Positions 43,519 to 57,400 of a stretch of 64,000 nt of DNA are shown one piece after another; positions within the stretch are counted from its first letter, which is position 1, and every line of letters starts with the position of its first letter. Source of the stretch: Nepenthes gracilis (Eukaryota > Streptophyta > Magnoliopsida > Caryophyllales > Nepenthaceae); NCBI GenBank assembly GCA_033239525.1, contig BSYO01000014.1:8820404-8884403 (forward strand), read 5' to 3'. The position numbers and the translations under genes were made by a program. Below the pieces are notes generated by a model. The model was given only the letters and a program-made list of their open reading frames with translations, was not told the DNA's origin and ran no database searches.

Positions 43519-46500
43519 ACTTTCCCCCACTTATAGAAATTTCATCCTCGAAATTTAACGAACATTGAATTCCTAAATCTGTGGTGTATTCTTCAAATAC
43601 CGAAATCATTTTCCTTGGACGATGCTTACTTTAGAAACCTCAAGTATTGAGTTGTTCTAAACAAATCCTTAGTCTCACATCATCCTAGACACTTACCAAT
43701 TCTCTTAATCATTGGTACTAAAATGCCCTTATAGTGATTTCTAGATAGATATTTCCAAAGCCACCAACCATAGAGCCGAACATAATCGGGCTCTATCCGA
43801 TATTTCTAATGGATTTATGAAGTTTTACTTCAATTTATTCCGAGTTTAAAAGAATTCGGTTACTGGAACCTTAACCTTATTTAGAAATCTCTGGCCATAA
43901 ACCCACTATGCTTCCGCTGCGCTACTCTGATTAGTTTCCTCAAACATCCAATTATCTTATACTTCAAAACTATAATCATCACAATCCCCAAAAAGTGGGC
44001 AGGACCTTTAATCAATATCCAGGATTTTCAGAATTCGATTACTTAGCAATCTCAAGATTTTTCGGTATATTAATGGGTCAATTGAACCTACTTTGAACAT
44101 GATTCTATCACTCCATCTTTTGGATTTACCAGCGATTCATCTTTCACATTTACCTATGGAACTCCAAGGTCATTCAAATCCAAAGACTCATAACATCAAT
44201 GGTCATCCTTAATGCCTACATTCCCAAGAAAAATATTAAGGTTTACTTCTCAATCTTTAAAACCCGAATCTAACTCAAGATATTACTCTTAGGTTTTCAC
44301 AAGAAAAACCTCAATGGCCGATTTCACAAATCCATGGAAGGGTATACTAATTTTGGACTTCTCCTCTACTTTTCTCAAAGGTACCCTATTAATAAGTAAT
44401 ATAACCTTAATCTTTCTCGTGGCATTACATCTCATGATAACTTGCCGGACCATCGTGATCAACTCAAATGTCATGAACATCAATCACCTTATCCGGTTAC
44501 CGAAAAACTACCTTTTATCTTTTGTTCTAATAATTACCAATCTTTCCTATGCCGAACGTCATGGGTGACTCACTTAACAATTTTGATTTGCCTTGAAATG
44601 ATCATGAGCTTTTACGACACTAATCAGTTTCCCCAATTATTCATCACTCATAGTCTTGTTAATTTTCAAATTATGTTCCCAAAGGACCATAAGATTTACT
44701 CCTCAACTAAATTCACATTCTTTTCTTACTGGAACATGTGAGGTATTAGTTATTTGTAATTTATGACTTAATCCTTAAGTAATTTACTCATACCATGAAT
44801 ACCTTTAAATTCCTTAATGAAGTTACTTTAGTATAAACCCAGATATGGTTTAATGATCAAACCCATAAAATTTCATAAGACGCCGATGAATCAACAAAAC
44901 CCAATCGACGTTTTTGAACTTCATAGTGGCCATATCCATAATTTGAATGCCGTCGGGGCTACAACTTCCTTTGATCTACAAAAGTCAAGCTATAGACCCA
45001 AAGCGATTTCAAATTTCATCAAGCCGTTACATCGCTTTACGGACTATGCCTCATCATCCTTGAAAATCTAACTAATCTTCTAATCATTTTGAAGTTCATA
45101 AACCATCTTATTGGTTCATCCATTTATCTCGAAAGTACTGGAGTATGTTACTACAATACCTAAGCCGATACTTCCACGGTCTTGCTTAAGATCCTCAATA
45201 ATTTACATTGATTCGACATGACCTCAAATTACTAATTAAACGATATTCAGCTGAATCCTCCTTTTAGATCAAAAGGTTTACAAGAAAGACGATATTAATT
45301 TCTTGATACCTCGATCGATTCAAACTCATGCTTCAAATCCTACAACCCAGTTGCAAGATGTCATCCTTTGTCAGAACAACTATATCAGCACTGTCGTTTA
45401 TCTACCGAACTATTATTAAGATTAAACTAAGACTTAATCCCTTTGGCTATCTTCAAGTTCATACCAAAAATTGTAAAAATTTTCACTACTAGGCCCAATA
45501 TGTTTACAATTCAGATCGACCCAATAACTTACTAACTAAATTATCCATAATGTCACATTAAGATCGGTACCACAAGATATTTTAAATTATCCCAACCAAT
45601 CGTATTCACAAATTTTAAAACCTCGACTCACAAAACCACATATTTATATATAATCGAATCTCAAGGATGCAAGGGTTGTGTCACCAAGATTGAGAAATTT
45701 TATTTCCTATCTCGTCGATCTACATGCTTCTCTTATGCTTCATCACAACCGAAACTCTGATCCTAAGGTACTGAATTTCTTTTCTTCAAGGTTAGAAGAT
45801 ACAACCTCTTCCTTATACCAGCTACCGCACAACGCAGATCATAGTCCCAAAGTCTCTTTGGGAAGATCTTTATCCAAAAGTTTTATTCGGACATCCACTT
45901 TAATACATCATTTTACCTTTCCGAATACTAAATCATCTTTGTTATTATTGCCCTATGTCTTCCTATTTACACATAATTGTCACAACCACGGCATGGCTTA
46001 ATCCCCATGCAACATCGATTACAACATTCACCCAAGATCCTTGGGTCACAACAGTGTGACCCTAATGCTTGAGCTTAAACCTTAGGACCCTAATATAAAA
46101 CATCAAACCTTTCCATAACTAAAGATATTCTTAAATTTTGTGATTGAACTACTACTTTTTGAGACACACTTCCAAAGGTCTCATCGGCACCAACATTATT
46201 CCACGAAACTTTCCTAGCACATGAGGTCATATCTCTTAATCCTTGAGACTTGGTGGTCTTGCTTACCTCGATCAACTAAGATCTATTTTACTCCTTATCT
46301 ATCAAGGGCAGCACGCCATATATTCTGACCAATATGGAGGTGACCGCAGAGCATTCCCAAGTCTTCGAAATTCATGTCTTTAACCATAATATGACTTGGG
46401 CTACCCAAATACCCATTTACTGAATTATCTTCAAACTGATTTATGAATTGCTATCCTAGGACGGATGTTCCCAAAATTAATTTCCACCATACCAATCTTG

Positions 46501-46821
46501 AGCCGATGGCTCCACCTATTTCTTACACATTCTGGGTTAAACCTGCAACCTTTCACCCGAAGAACTTCAACCAAGGGTCGATCAATCTTAAACCTCAAAC
46601 TGAGATTAAGTCCAAAGACCCAATTAATACCAATCAACTTCCAGTACTAAGGTGTCACAACACACTCTCCTCCTCGACCTACAGTTGGTAACCCAATTGC
46701 CTGGACTGACTAAATCGTCAAACATCTTTAGGCATTAAATCGATCAATCTTATTCTATCCTACGCTTCCGCATATGATTCAGATCAAACCTAAGGCATCT
46801 CTCCTTTTCTCTGGTACCAAT
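43519..46821 (-). mobile_element. Internal region A, array 2
   Basis: This 3303-bp region has no frame over 107 codons and no recognisable domain beyond the terminal fossil peptide at 43519-43560. The primer site (TGGTACCAGAG, one mismatch) is at 46809-46819. A segment around 46320-46520 is colinear with the internal region of array 1 (for example GAGCCxATGGCTCCACCTA and CTATCCTAGGAC on the plus strand), so the two families share ancestry. Confidence 0.85.
46809..46819 (-). promoter_or_regulatory. Primer binding site, array 2
   Basis: The minus strand reads TGGTACCAGAG two bases after the end of LTR B. It differs from the iMet complement by one base. The equivalent site before LTR C (about 52253-52263) is destroyed. 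Confidence 0.75.
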
Positions 46822-49176
46822 TGTGACGAACCAGGTTATTTTCCTTAAATAACCATCCGTCAATAAAACATCGTTAATGCCCAATACGAAAATTCAAAGT
46901 TCCCTTTATAACTGGACGATAGACCGATATTCGACCTGTTTAATTAGGCTCTCTACAAGCATATATTTATCAAGGGACCTGTACATAGCCTACAACACAT
47001 CACACAGGATCTCAAATTTGCCATATCATTCATGGCATCAATACGACTCGACTTTTTGTATTAGATCTAGAGAGATGCCATCTAATAACCTAAAACTTGA
47101 AACATTAAAAGAAAAATGCGAAAACATACTATGATCCACCAATGAAGGGAAGCATAACAAAACCGTAAAATAACAACCACGATCCATACCCGACCTTGAG
47201 TGGCTATTCATATTCTATCAAACTTTATGCCCAAATCTTTCTTGCACTTGCCGTCTGTCTAGTCTACCAAGCAAGCCTCTCCTTGTTCTAACTATCCGCA
47301 ACAGCTAAATGCTTTTACGTCAAAGGAAAAACAACAGATAGCAAGAGTGAGCTTATCGCTCAGTAAGTATAATCATACGTCACTATCGTGACATGAAGAA
47401 TATAACATGACAATGAAAAGGAGCAACATGTATTTGAAATATCATGAGACATGAGAGGAAGGAACATTTAGAAGTATCGATTTGCCATTTACCATGTCTT
47501 GGAACATTTAATTGTTGTTTGAATCATGCTTTCTATTTTTACTTTAATCTTTGCGGACCCGGGGCTAGTAGGTCGTTACTAGCAAACGATGAGAGAGAAC
47601 AAGGAAAGGATCATGATACTCCACATGATCTAAGGCCGTGATGGATTATCTTTAATGACCCTCTGGGGGTCATGCACATCGTGCCATATCAGACGCGCCC
47701 CATTCCCGGGGTACTGGGCGCAGTCCTCGTTCTTCCACAATAGTATCCTAAGGCGTGACACGGATACCACCTGCTTACACTGCAGCGAGAATACGTGGCC
47801 CAAGTATTCTTCGGGTTTATACCATGATGGACGTGTCAAACCGTGAATACTACCCGTCTAAGAGTCCATGGTCCTAATTTCATGATTCTATTTTCCATAA
47901 TTCCTTTGAAGGAAAGTCCACCATATCTCATATATCATATCTCCCGTTTTCATCAATCACATATCCATTGTGGATTTCCTTTCATCCATTTTCCATTCGT
48001 TCTCATCTTCACTTGGAGACTTTAGTATTTTTCATGATTCAACTTACAAGCATGATTAAAATTCAAGCGGAATTGGAATTCCTTACCTTGAGCCATCACA
48101 TTGGGGTCCTCCGGAGCCTGTTTCTGAATCTTACAATTTCAAATATTCATTAGTCATAGTTTTCATAACAAGGATGCATATTTTCCATTTACTTCATGTG
48201 AACCATAATAGTATTTAGTTAAGGGATCCGGTCATTGTGTACGGATAGAATTTCATGAGATCGATCTTATGTATGCATGGTCGGGATGTGGTGATTCATT
48301 TCTTAGGATTAATTTAGGATAATACAAGAGTGAAAGCATGCCAATTTAGTTGTTCACCTCGGGTGAACAGTAACAGGGGGTATTTTAGAGGTCTCGGGTG
48401 CAGCAAACGGGTCAATTCTTGTAATTTCGGACGACCGGTCGATATGTATACGTATTTGGGACGTGGTGATGCATATTTTGGGGTGAAATTAACATAATTT
48501 GAGGGGAAAAACAGTGAACCCGAATATGGCGTGGGGTTAGGGTTAGGTGATACCGAAACAAGTGAATCGGGCAATACATCGAACAAATAACTACATATTC
48601 TTTCATCATTAATCATGGGCTATATGATTTTCATAGTTTGGGTGGGTATCGGAACGATAATACCCGATGAAAAATAATTAAGAATCACAGTACAACAAAT
48701 AGTGAGTATGAGAACACTTGCCTCGATGTGCTCCATATTTTCTCCAACTAGCTTGAGCTCGGAATCGGACTCGATGCCTCCATTTCCTTCCTTCTTCTCT
48801 TCCTCCTCTCTCTTTCCCTCTCTCTTTCTCTCTCTTCCTCTCCCGCGCTGCTCTTCGCAAATGCTGGCCGCCTATTTATAGTCGTCCGCCGCTCAGCGCC
48901 AAAGTAGCTACAGTTCTAGTTCTTTCCGAAGCGGCGGAAGCGAGACCTTTCCGGAAGGTTCGAAGGTTCGCTCAGCCGGGCTTCAACGCGCATCATGCGG
49001 CGGCTCTCTGGATTCCGATTCGACGTGCGGCGAGTGGTGGAGCTTTGGGTGGCGTTTTCAACATTAAAAGTTCCAAGATTTTTACAAGTTCTTTTATTTA
49101 ATTATCCAATATTCTAATATTATGTAGAGATATTCCTAGCCTCATGTTAATTCTATTTTTATTTTGGGAACCTCAA
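46822..49176 (-). mobile_element. LTR B (middle), array 2
   Basis: About 2355 bp, closely similar to LTR A. Differences are small indels and substitutions, most visible in the GC-rich U3 (48880-49030). The TATA box and GAG|GCAAGT block (48720-48722) are kept. Confidence 0.88.
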
Positions 49177-52100
49177 ACTTTCCCCACTTATAAAATTTCA
49201 TCCTCGAAATTTAAAACATTGAATTCTAAATATATCAAATACTACAAATCATTTTCCTTGAATAAAACCAAATTGAGTTGTTCTAAACAAATCCTTAGTC
49301 TCAGAACCAATTCTCTTAATCATTGGTACTAAAATGCCCTATAGTGATTTCTAGATAGATATTTCCAAAGCCACCAACCATAGAGCCGAACATAATCGGG
49401 CTCTATCCGATATTTCTAATGGATTTATTTTTAAATTTATTAGTAAAAAATGGTTAACCTTATTTAGAAATCTCCGATAAACCCACTATGCTTCATTTGT
49501 ATGATTAGTTTCCTCAAACATCCAATTATCTTATACTTCAAAACTAAATCATCACAATCCCCCAAAATTGCGGGACCTTTAATTATCCGGATTTTGAGTC
49601 GATTTAAGCAATCTCAAGATTTTTCGAAAATCAACCAACCTACTTTGAACATGATTCTATCACTCCATCTTTTGGATTTACCCGATTCATCTTTCACATT
49701 TACCTATGGAACTCCAAGGTCATTCAAATCCAAAGACTCATAACATCAATTCATCCTTAATGCCTACATTCCCGAGAAAAATATTAAATTTACTTCAATC
49801 TTTTAAACGAATCAACTCAAGATATTACTCTTAGGTTTCACAAAAAAACCTCAATGGCGATTTTGACAAATCCATGGAAGGAGTATACTAATTTTGGACT
49901 TCTCCTCTACTTTTCTCAAAGGTACTCCTATTAATAAGTAATATAACCTTAATCTTTCTCGGAGGCATTACATCTCATGATAACTTGCCACCATTCAACT
50001 CAAATGTCACCATCAATCACCTTATCCATTACGAAAAACTACCTTTTATCTTTTGTTCTAATAATTCAATCTTTCCTTAATCCTTGATAATCACTTTTTG
50101 ATTCCTTGAAATGATCATGAGCTTTCGACACTTTTTCCCCAATTATTCATCACTCATAGTCTTGTTAATTTTCAAAATTATGTTCCCAAAGGACCATAAG
50201 ATTTACCAGTCTTATAAATTCATTCTTTTCTTCTTGGAACATGTGAGGTATTAGTTATTTGTAATTTATGACTTAATCCTTAAGTGGTTCATACCATGAA
50301 TACCTTTAAATTCCTTAATGAAGTTACTTTAGTATAAACCCGAGATATGGTTTAATGATCAAACCCATAAAATTTCATAAGATCCGATGAATTAAAAACC
50401 CAATCGACGTTTTTGAACTTCAAATATATCCATAATTTGAATGCCGTCGGGCTACAACTTCCTTTGATCTACAAAAGTCAAGCTATAGACCCAAAGCGAT
50501 TTCAAATTTCATCAAGCTTAGTTACATCGCTACGGACTATGCCTCATCATCCTTGAAAATCTAACTAATCTTCTAATCATTTTGAAGTTCATAAACCATC
50601 TTATTGGTTCATCCATTTATCTCAAATCTTGGAGTATGTTCACAATACCTAGCGATACTTCCTCTTGCTTAAGATCCTCAATAATTTACATTGATTCACA
50701 TGACCTCAAATTACTAATTAAAAGGATATTCAGCTGAATCCTCCTTTTAGATCAAAGTTTACAAGAAAGTATTAATTTCTTGATACCTCGATCGATTCAA
50801 ACTCATGCTTCAAATCCTACAACCCGATTGCAAGATGTCATCCTTTGTCGGAACAACTATATCAGATCATCGTTTATCTACCCGAACTATTATTAGATTA
50901 AACTAAGACTTAATCCCTTTGGCTATCTTCAAGTTCATACAAAAATTGTAAAAATTTTTCACTACTAGGCCCAATATGTTTACAATTCAGATCGACCCAA
51001 TAACTTACTAACTAAATTATCCATAATGTCACATTAAGATCGGTACCACAAGATATTTTAAATTATCCCAACCAATCGTATTCACAAATTTTAAAACCTC
51101 GACTCACAAAACCACATATTTATATATAATCGAATCTCGAGGATGCTTGTGTCACCAGATTGAGAAATTTTATTTCCTATCTCGTCGATCTACATGCTTC
51201 TCTTATGCTTCATCATCTGGCAAAACTCTGATCTAAGGTACTGAATTTCTTTTCTTCAAGGTTAGAAGATACAACCTCTTCCTTATAAACCGCACAACGC
51301 ATAGTCCCAAAGTCTCTTTGGGAAGATCTTTATCCAAAAGTTTTATTCGGACATCCACTTTAATACATCATTTTACCTTTCCAGAATACTAAATCATCTT
51401 TGTTATTATTGCCCGAGCCTATGTCTTCCTATTTACACATAATTCGAAACACAACCACGGCATGGCTCGGAATCCCCATGCAACATCTTACAACATTCAC
51501 CCAAGATCCCTGACCCAGCCCGTCAGGACCCTAATGTGAGCTTAAACCTTAGGACCCTAATATAAAACATCAAACCTTTCCATAACTAAAGATATTCTTA
51601 AATTTTGTGATTGAACTACTACTTTTTGAGACACACTTCCAAAGGTCTCATCGGCACCAACATTATTCCACGAAACTTTCCTAGCACATGAGGTCATATC
51701 TCTTAATCCTTGAGACTTGGTGGTCTTGCTTACCTCGATCAACTAAGATCTATTTTACTCCTTATCTATCAAGGGCAGCACGCCATATATTCTGTCCAAT
51801 ATGGAGGTGACCGCAGAGCATTCCCAAGTCTTAAATTCATGTCTTTAACCATAATATGACTTGGGCTACCCAAATACCCATTTACTGTTATCTTCAAGGC
51901 GATTATGAATTGCTATCCTAGGACGGATGTTCCCAAAATTAATTTCCACCATACCAATCTTGGCGATGGCTCCACCTATTTCTTACATTCTGGTTAACTT
52001 TGCAACCTTTCACCGAAAACTTCAACCAAGGGTCGATCAATCTTAAACCTCAAACTGAGATTAAGTCCAAGACCCAATTAATACCAATCAACTTCCATGG

Positions 52101-52265
52101 TGTCACAACACACTCTCCTCCTCGACCTACGATTGGTAACCCAATTGCAGGGGTGACTAAATGCGTCAAACATCTTTAGGCATTAAATCGATCAATCTTA
52201 TTCTATCCTACGCTTCCGCATATGATTGAGATCAAACCTAAGGCATCTCTCCTTTTCTACGAAAT
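49177..52265 (-). mobile_element. Internal region B, array 2
   Basis: This 3089-bp region is colinear with 43519-46821 but about 210 bp shorter through many 2-20-bp losses spread along its length, while long blocks (for example around 51545-51830) are nearly identical. It has no coding capacity. Confidence 0.85.
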
Positions 52266-54490
52266 TGTGGCGAACCATTTTCCTTAAATAACCATCCGAT
52301 GATAAAACATCGTTAATGCCCGAAAATTCAAAGTTCCCTTTATAAATTTATAGAATATTCGACCTGTTTAATTAGGCTCTCTACAAGCATATATTTATCA
52401 AGGGACACTACATAGCCTCTGACACATCACACGGGATCTCAAATTTGCCATATCATTCATGGCATCAATGAAGGAGATCTAGAGAGATGCCATCTAATAA
52501 CCTAAAACTTGAAACATTAAAAAGAAAACACGAAAACATACTATGATCCACAGTACTGGAAGCATAACAAACCGTAAAATAACAACCACGATCCATGCCC
52601 GGCCTTGGTGGCTATTCATATTCTATCAAACTTTATGCCCAAATCTTTCTTGCACTTGCTATACACTCTATCTCCTTGTTCTAACTATCAAAAAAATGCT
52701 TTAAAAAGGATAGCAAGAGTGAGCTTATCGCTCATTATAATCATACGTCACTATCGGTATGAAGAATATAACATGACAATGAAAAGGAGCAACATGTATT
52801 TGAAATATCATCCATGAGGAAGGAACATTTAGAAGTATCGATTTGCCATTTACCATGTCTTGGAACATTTAATTGTTTGTTTGAATCATGCTTTCTATTT
52901 TTACTTTAATCTTTGGGACCAGGGGCTAGTATCGTACTAGCAAACGTAGAACAAGGAAAGGATCATGATACTCCACATGATCTAAGGCCGTGAGGATTAT
53001 CTTTAACGACCCTCTCCGGGGTCATGCACATCGTGCCATAAATTCCCGGGGTACCCGGCAGTCCTCGTTCTTCCACAATAGTATCCTAAGGCGTTCACGG
53101 ATACCACACCTAACAAGCCAAATACGTGGCCCATATTCTTCGGGTTTATACCATGATGGATGTCAAATCTAAATACTACCTCTAAGAGTCCATGGTCCTA
53201 ATTTCATGATTCTATTTTCCATAATTCCTTTGAAGGAAAGTCCACCGTATCTCATATATCATATCTCCCGTCACACGGGAGGTTTCATCAATCACATATC
53301 CATTGTGGACTTCATTACTGTTCCATTTTCCATTCGTTCTCATCTTCACTTGGAGACTTTAGTATTTTTTCATGATTCAACTTACAAGCATGATTAACGG
53401 CAAAAAGCGGAATTGGAATTCCTTACCCGATGAGCCATCACATTGGGGTCCTCCGGGCCCGATTCAGATCTTACAATTTCAAATATTCATTAGTCATAGT
53501 TTTCATAACAAGGGGATGCATATTTTCCATTTACTTCATGTGAACCGTAATAGTATTTAGTTAAGGGATCCGGTCATTGTGTACGGATAGAATTTCATGA
53601 GATCGAAATATGTATGCATGGTCGAGGATGTGGTGATTCATTTCTTAGGATTAATTTAGGATAATACAAGAGTGAAAGCATGCCAATTTAGTTGTTCACC
53701 TCAGGTGAACAGTAACAAGGTATTTTAGAGGTCCCGGCGCCGCAAAATGGTCAATTCTTGTAATTTGGACGACCGGTCGATATGTATACGTATTTGGGAC
53801 GTGGTGATGCATATTTTGGGGTGAAATTAACATAATTTGAGGGGAAAAGCAGTGAACCGAATATGGCGTGGGGTTAGGGTTAGGTGATACCGAAACAAGT
53901 GAATTTACATCGAACAAATAACTACATATTCTTTCATCATTAATCATGGGCTATAATTTTCATAGTTTGTAGATATAAAACAATAATTCATGAAAAATAA
54001 TTAAGAATCACGGCCAACAAATAGTGATTATGAGAACACTTGCCTCGATGTGCTCCATATTTTCTCCAACTAGCTTGAGCTCGGAATCGGACTCGACGGC
54101 CTCCATTTCCTTCCTTCTTCGTCGCGTGGCTCCTCCTCTCTCTTTCCCTCTCTCTTTCTCTCTCTCTTCCTCTCCTGCTCTTCGCAAATGCTGGCCGCCT
54201 GCCTATCCGGCGCTCGCGCCCAGCGAGCTACTTCTAGTTCTTCAAACGGCGGCCCGGCGGCGCGGGAGACTCCGAAGGTTACCGGAAGGTTCGCTCAGCG
54301 GGCTTCATCATGCGGCGGGGCTCTGGATTAAGGCTCGGCGGATTCGGCGTGTGGTGGAGCTTTGGGTGGCTTTTCAACATTAAAAGTTCAAGATTTTTAC
54401 AGAGTTCTTTTATTTAATTATCAATATTCTAATATTATGTAGAGAGATATTCCTAGCCTCAAATTCTATTTTTGTTTTGGGAACCTCACA
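52266..54490 (-). mobile_element. LTR C (outer 5' LTR), array 2
   Basis: About 2225 bp, the most eroded copy. It lacks a TATA box and its acceptor-like block is damaged (52687-52712), but it keeps GAG|GCAAGT at 54042-54044. The CT-rich run at 54130-54175 is present. A 119-codon plus-strand frame at 54024-54383 is antisense to the U3 and leader and is not considered a gene. Confidence 0.87.
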
Positions 54491-54495
54491 GTCCG

Positions 54496-57400
54496 CCCCA
54501 AGTAATAATAAAGATTGTGTCAAAAATAAGGCTCTAGATAATTCTGAGAAGACTTTCACTAACAAGAGATAGAAACTAGGAGTACAAAATGACTTCATTA
54601 GTTTTAATAATAACAATATGGCACATATAATCTCTCCCCATTCTAATTCTCTTATTTTATCAGCACTCGCTTCCAACAAAGTCCACGATTACCCATTAAA
54701 ATTAGTGTTTATTAATAATATAAGTTTAAAAAATGTTCTATATTTCAATACATTCATTAGTTAGGACTTAAAAGCAATGAAATGGAACCATCGAATAGTT
54801 CATTATAAGGACTAGACAACAAATCAATCCAAATGAATGGAATAGTTTAGTTACGAATTATGTTAGGGATATATTCAAAAATGGCCTCCCATATGTTATA
54901 GATCTCCCCTCAATATATAATGCCATACAGGGCTGGCCATACTTAACAATTTTCGGAGCGGTCGCTTCAATTTCACATCTAAAAATAAAATTTTCAACTA
55001 AACACAAGAATGGTGAGGTCAAAGGAGACTAGATCACCATAAAAAATTATTATTTAATGTAGATAAGCGATCCAAAACCTCATTAGCCAATCAAAGAATT
55101 TGATCTTTAGGACTAGAACTCACTTCGACAAGCTTTACTAGGAGAATTACCTCTCCAAATTGTTCTAGATTCAGGAAACCAAGATAAAAATATGCAGATT
55201 GGAGATTTGCTAAGTCCATATTTGAAAAATATGTTCATTAAGCTTTAACGAAACAACTCAAACGTCTTCCCCTAAACACAAACTAACATGTTAGTATACT
55301 AACCAAAATAATGATTCACAAATTGTGTCTTATACCATGGCATAGATGGGTCAGGCAAAAAAGATAAAACTGCTCCATCGAAGAACTTATTACTATCCAC
55401 AAAGAAGTCAAAAAATTGACTGATGTTGGATTCTTTAGAGAAGTGCACTATTTAGATTTGTTATCCAATGTCATCTTTGTCAATCAGAGCAATGGAAAAT
55501 AGATGTTGTGCATCAACTTTACCAATGTGAATAAAATATGTCCAAAATAAAGCTTTCCACTATCAAAGATCGACTAGTTTGTGGATTCAACGTCCAAATA
55601 TCAATTTTTAAGCTTTATAGATGCTTACTTTGAATATAATCAGATTTGGATGAATCTAGAAATGAGGAAATGACTTCATTTGTATTCATGACAAGATTAG
55701 GGAATCTAATGCTATAAAGTAATGCCATTCGAGTTGAAAAATATTGGAGCAACTTATCAAAGGATGATAAACAAAATGTTCGAGTGATAGATCAAAAATA
55801 TATATTGAAGTGTATATAGATGACATGCTTGTCAAAAGTATATTAGCCGACAACCATATTCACGATTTAGCTGAAACATTTAAAGTTTTTAGAACATATC
55901 GAATAAAATTAAACCCAACCAAATACATATTTGGGGTAACTTTTAATAAGTTTCTGGAGTTTATTATCTCACAAAGAGGAATAGAGGCAAACTTGGAGAA
56001 TATCAAAGCTATAAAGATATGGAACCTCCTCAAAAGATCAAAGAAATTAATCGAAAGACTTGTCACACTATCTCAATTCCTATCTAAGTATCATGAAAAA
56101 TATCTCCCATTTTTTAATATATTGAGAGGAGCAAAGACAAATAATTTTTGAAGGATGGATAAGTGTTAACAAGTTTTTTGATAACAAAAAGAATATCTAG
56201 CAAATCCATCTCTACTGACTCATTCCAAGGGGGACGATGAGTTATATCTCTAACTGGCTGTCTCATAAATAGCTTTGAGTGCCATTTTGGTCAAAGAAGA
56301 GATAAGTGTTTAGCAACAATATAATATGTCAATAATATCATATTAGACGCGAAGACTTGGTATTCTCAAATGGAAAAGGTTGCTTTAGCCCTAATCTTCA
56401 CTATAATGAAGCTCCAACCATATTTTCAAGCCCATAATATCATGGTCTTGTCTGACCAACTATTAAAAGGGATTTTATAGAAACCAGAAGTATTGAACAC
56501 ATGATTAAATGGTTAGTTGAGTTGGATGAGTTTGACATAAACTTAAGAATAGGACTCTCTATAAAAGTTAAGCTATATTAGACTTTATCATTGAAACAAC
56601 AACCCATATCAAGAGAAATAGATAAAGGCCAAAAAGCAACTCTGGAGAGAGCATTTCTTCTATGGATGTTTCACGTTGACAGAGCATCTTTGCATTTAGA
56701 AAGTGGAGCTGAGATAGTATTGACAACACTTGAGGGTTTGAGATCAAATACTTGATAGCATTCAGGTTTCAAACCATGAACAATGTGGCAAAATGTGAGG
56801 CCTTGTTAATTGGTTTAAAGTTGGCTAAAGTATGCTCCACCAAAAGCCTAATCATCTATAGTGATTCCAATATGGTATTCAATCAAGTATTCGCAAACTT
56901 TGAAGTATCCAACCTAGACCTACCAAAATACTTTCATAGAGTACAGGATCTCTTAGCATTCTTTGATAAGGTTGAACTTGTTCATATCCCAATGGAGGAT
57001 AACTGAAAAGCCAATAAACTTTCCAAGATAGTGATATCTACTTGTTCAAAACAGTATGCCTGGGATATAAGAGAAATATTTCAAAAACCTAGCAGTGAAG
57101 AGTAAGCTAAAATACTCCAAGTATTGAATTAAATAACTTGGATGACCTCGTATCAAAGATATCTAAGTGATGTAGTGCTATTGAATGACCCTATAGGGGC
57201 GAAGCGCATTGTAAAGATGGCCGATTGGTTCACTCTCATAGACAAAATATTATACAAAAGAGGCTACTCAGTACCTTACATGTATTATCTATCTCCCACA
57301 AAAGCCAATTATTATGGTCTTTGAAAGGTACATCTTAGTATAAATGGAGCACATGTAGGAGGCAAGAATTTGACCTTCAAAATCATGCAATAATACTATT

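Larger units (their letters stand above)
41099..54495 (-). mobile_element. Array 2: LTR-int-LTR-int-LTR of a second non-autonomous family, with exact GTCCG target duplication
   Basis: The array occupies 41104-54490. GTCCG flanks its outer ends at 41099-41103 and 54491-54495, so all three LTRs and two internal regions sit in a single insertion site. Units are LTR A 41104-43518, internal 43519-46821, LTR B 46822-49176, internal 49177-52265 and LTR C 52266-54490. The element reads on the minus strand. Internal regions lack gag-pol coding but end in the NFEDEISISGGKL fossil. The right-hand unit has many small losses relative to the left. The array interrupts Tat element 3. Confidence 0.92.

Noticed and set aside
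54024..54383. 119-codon plus-strand frame in LTR C
   Set aside because: It runs antisense through the U3 and leader; the homologous parts of LTRs A and B do not keep it open.
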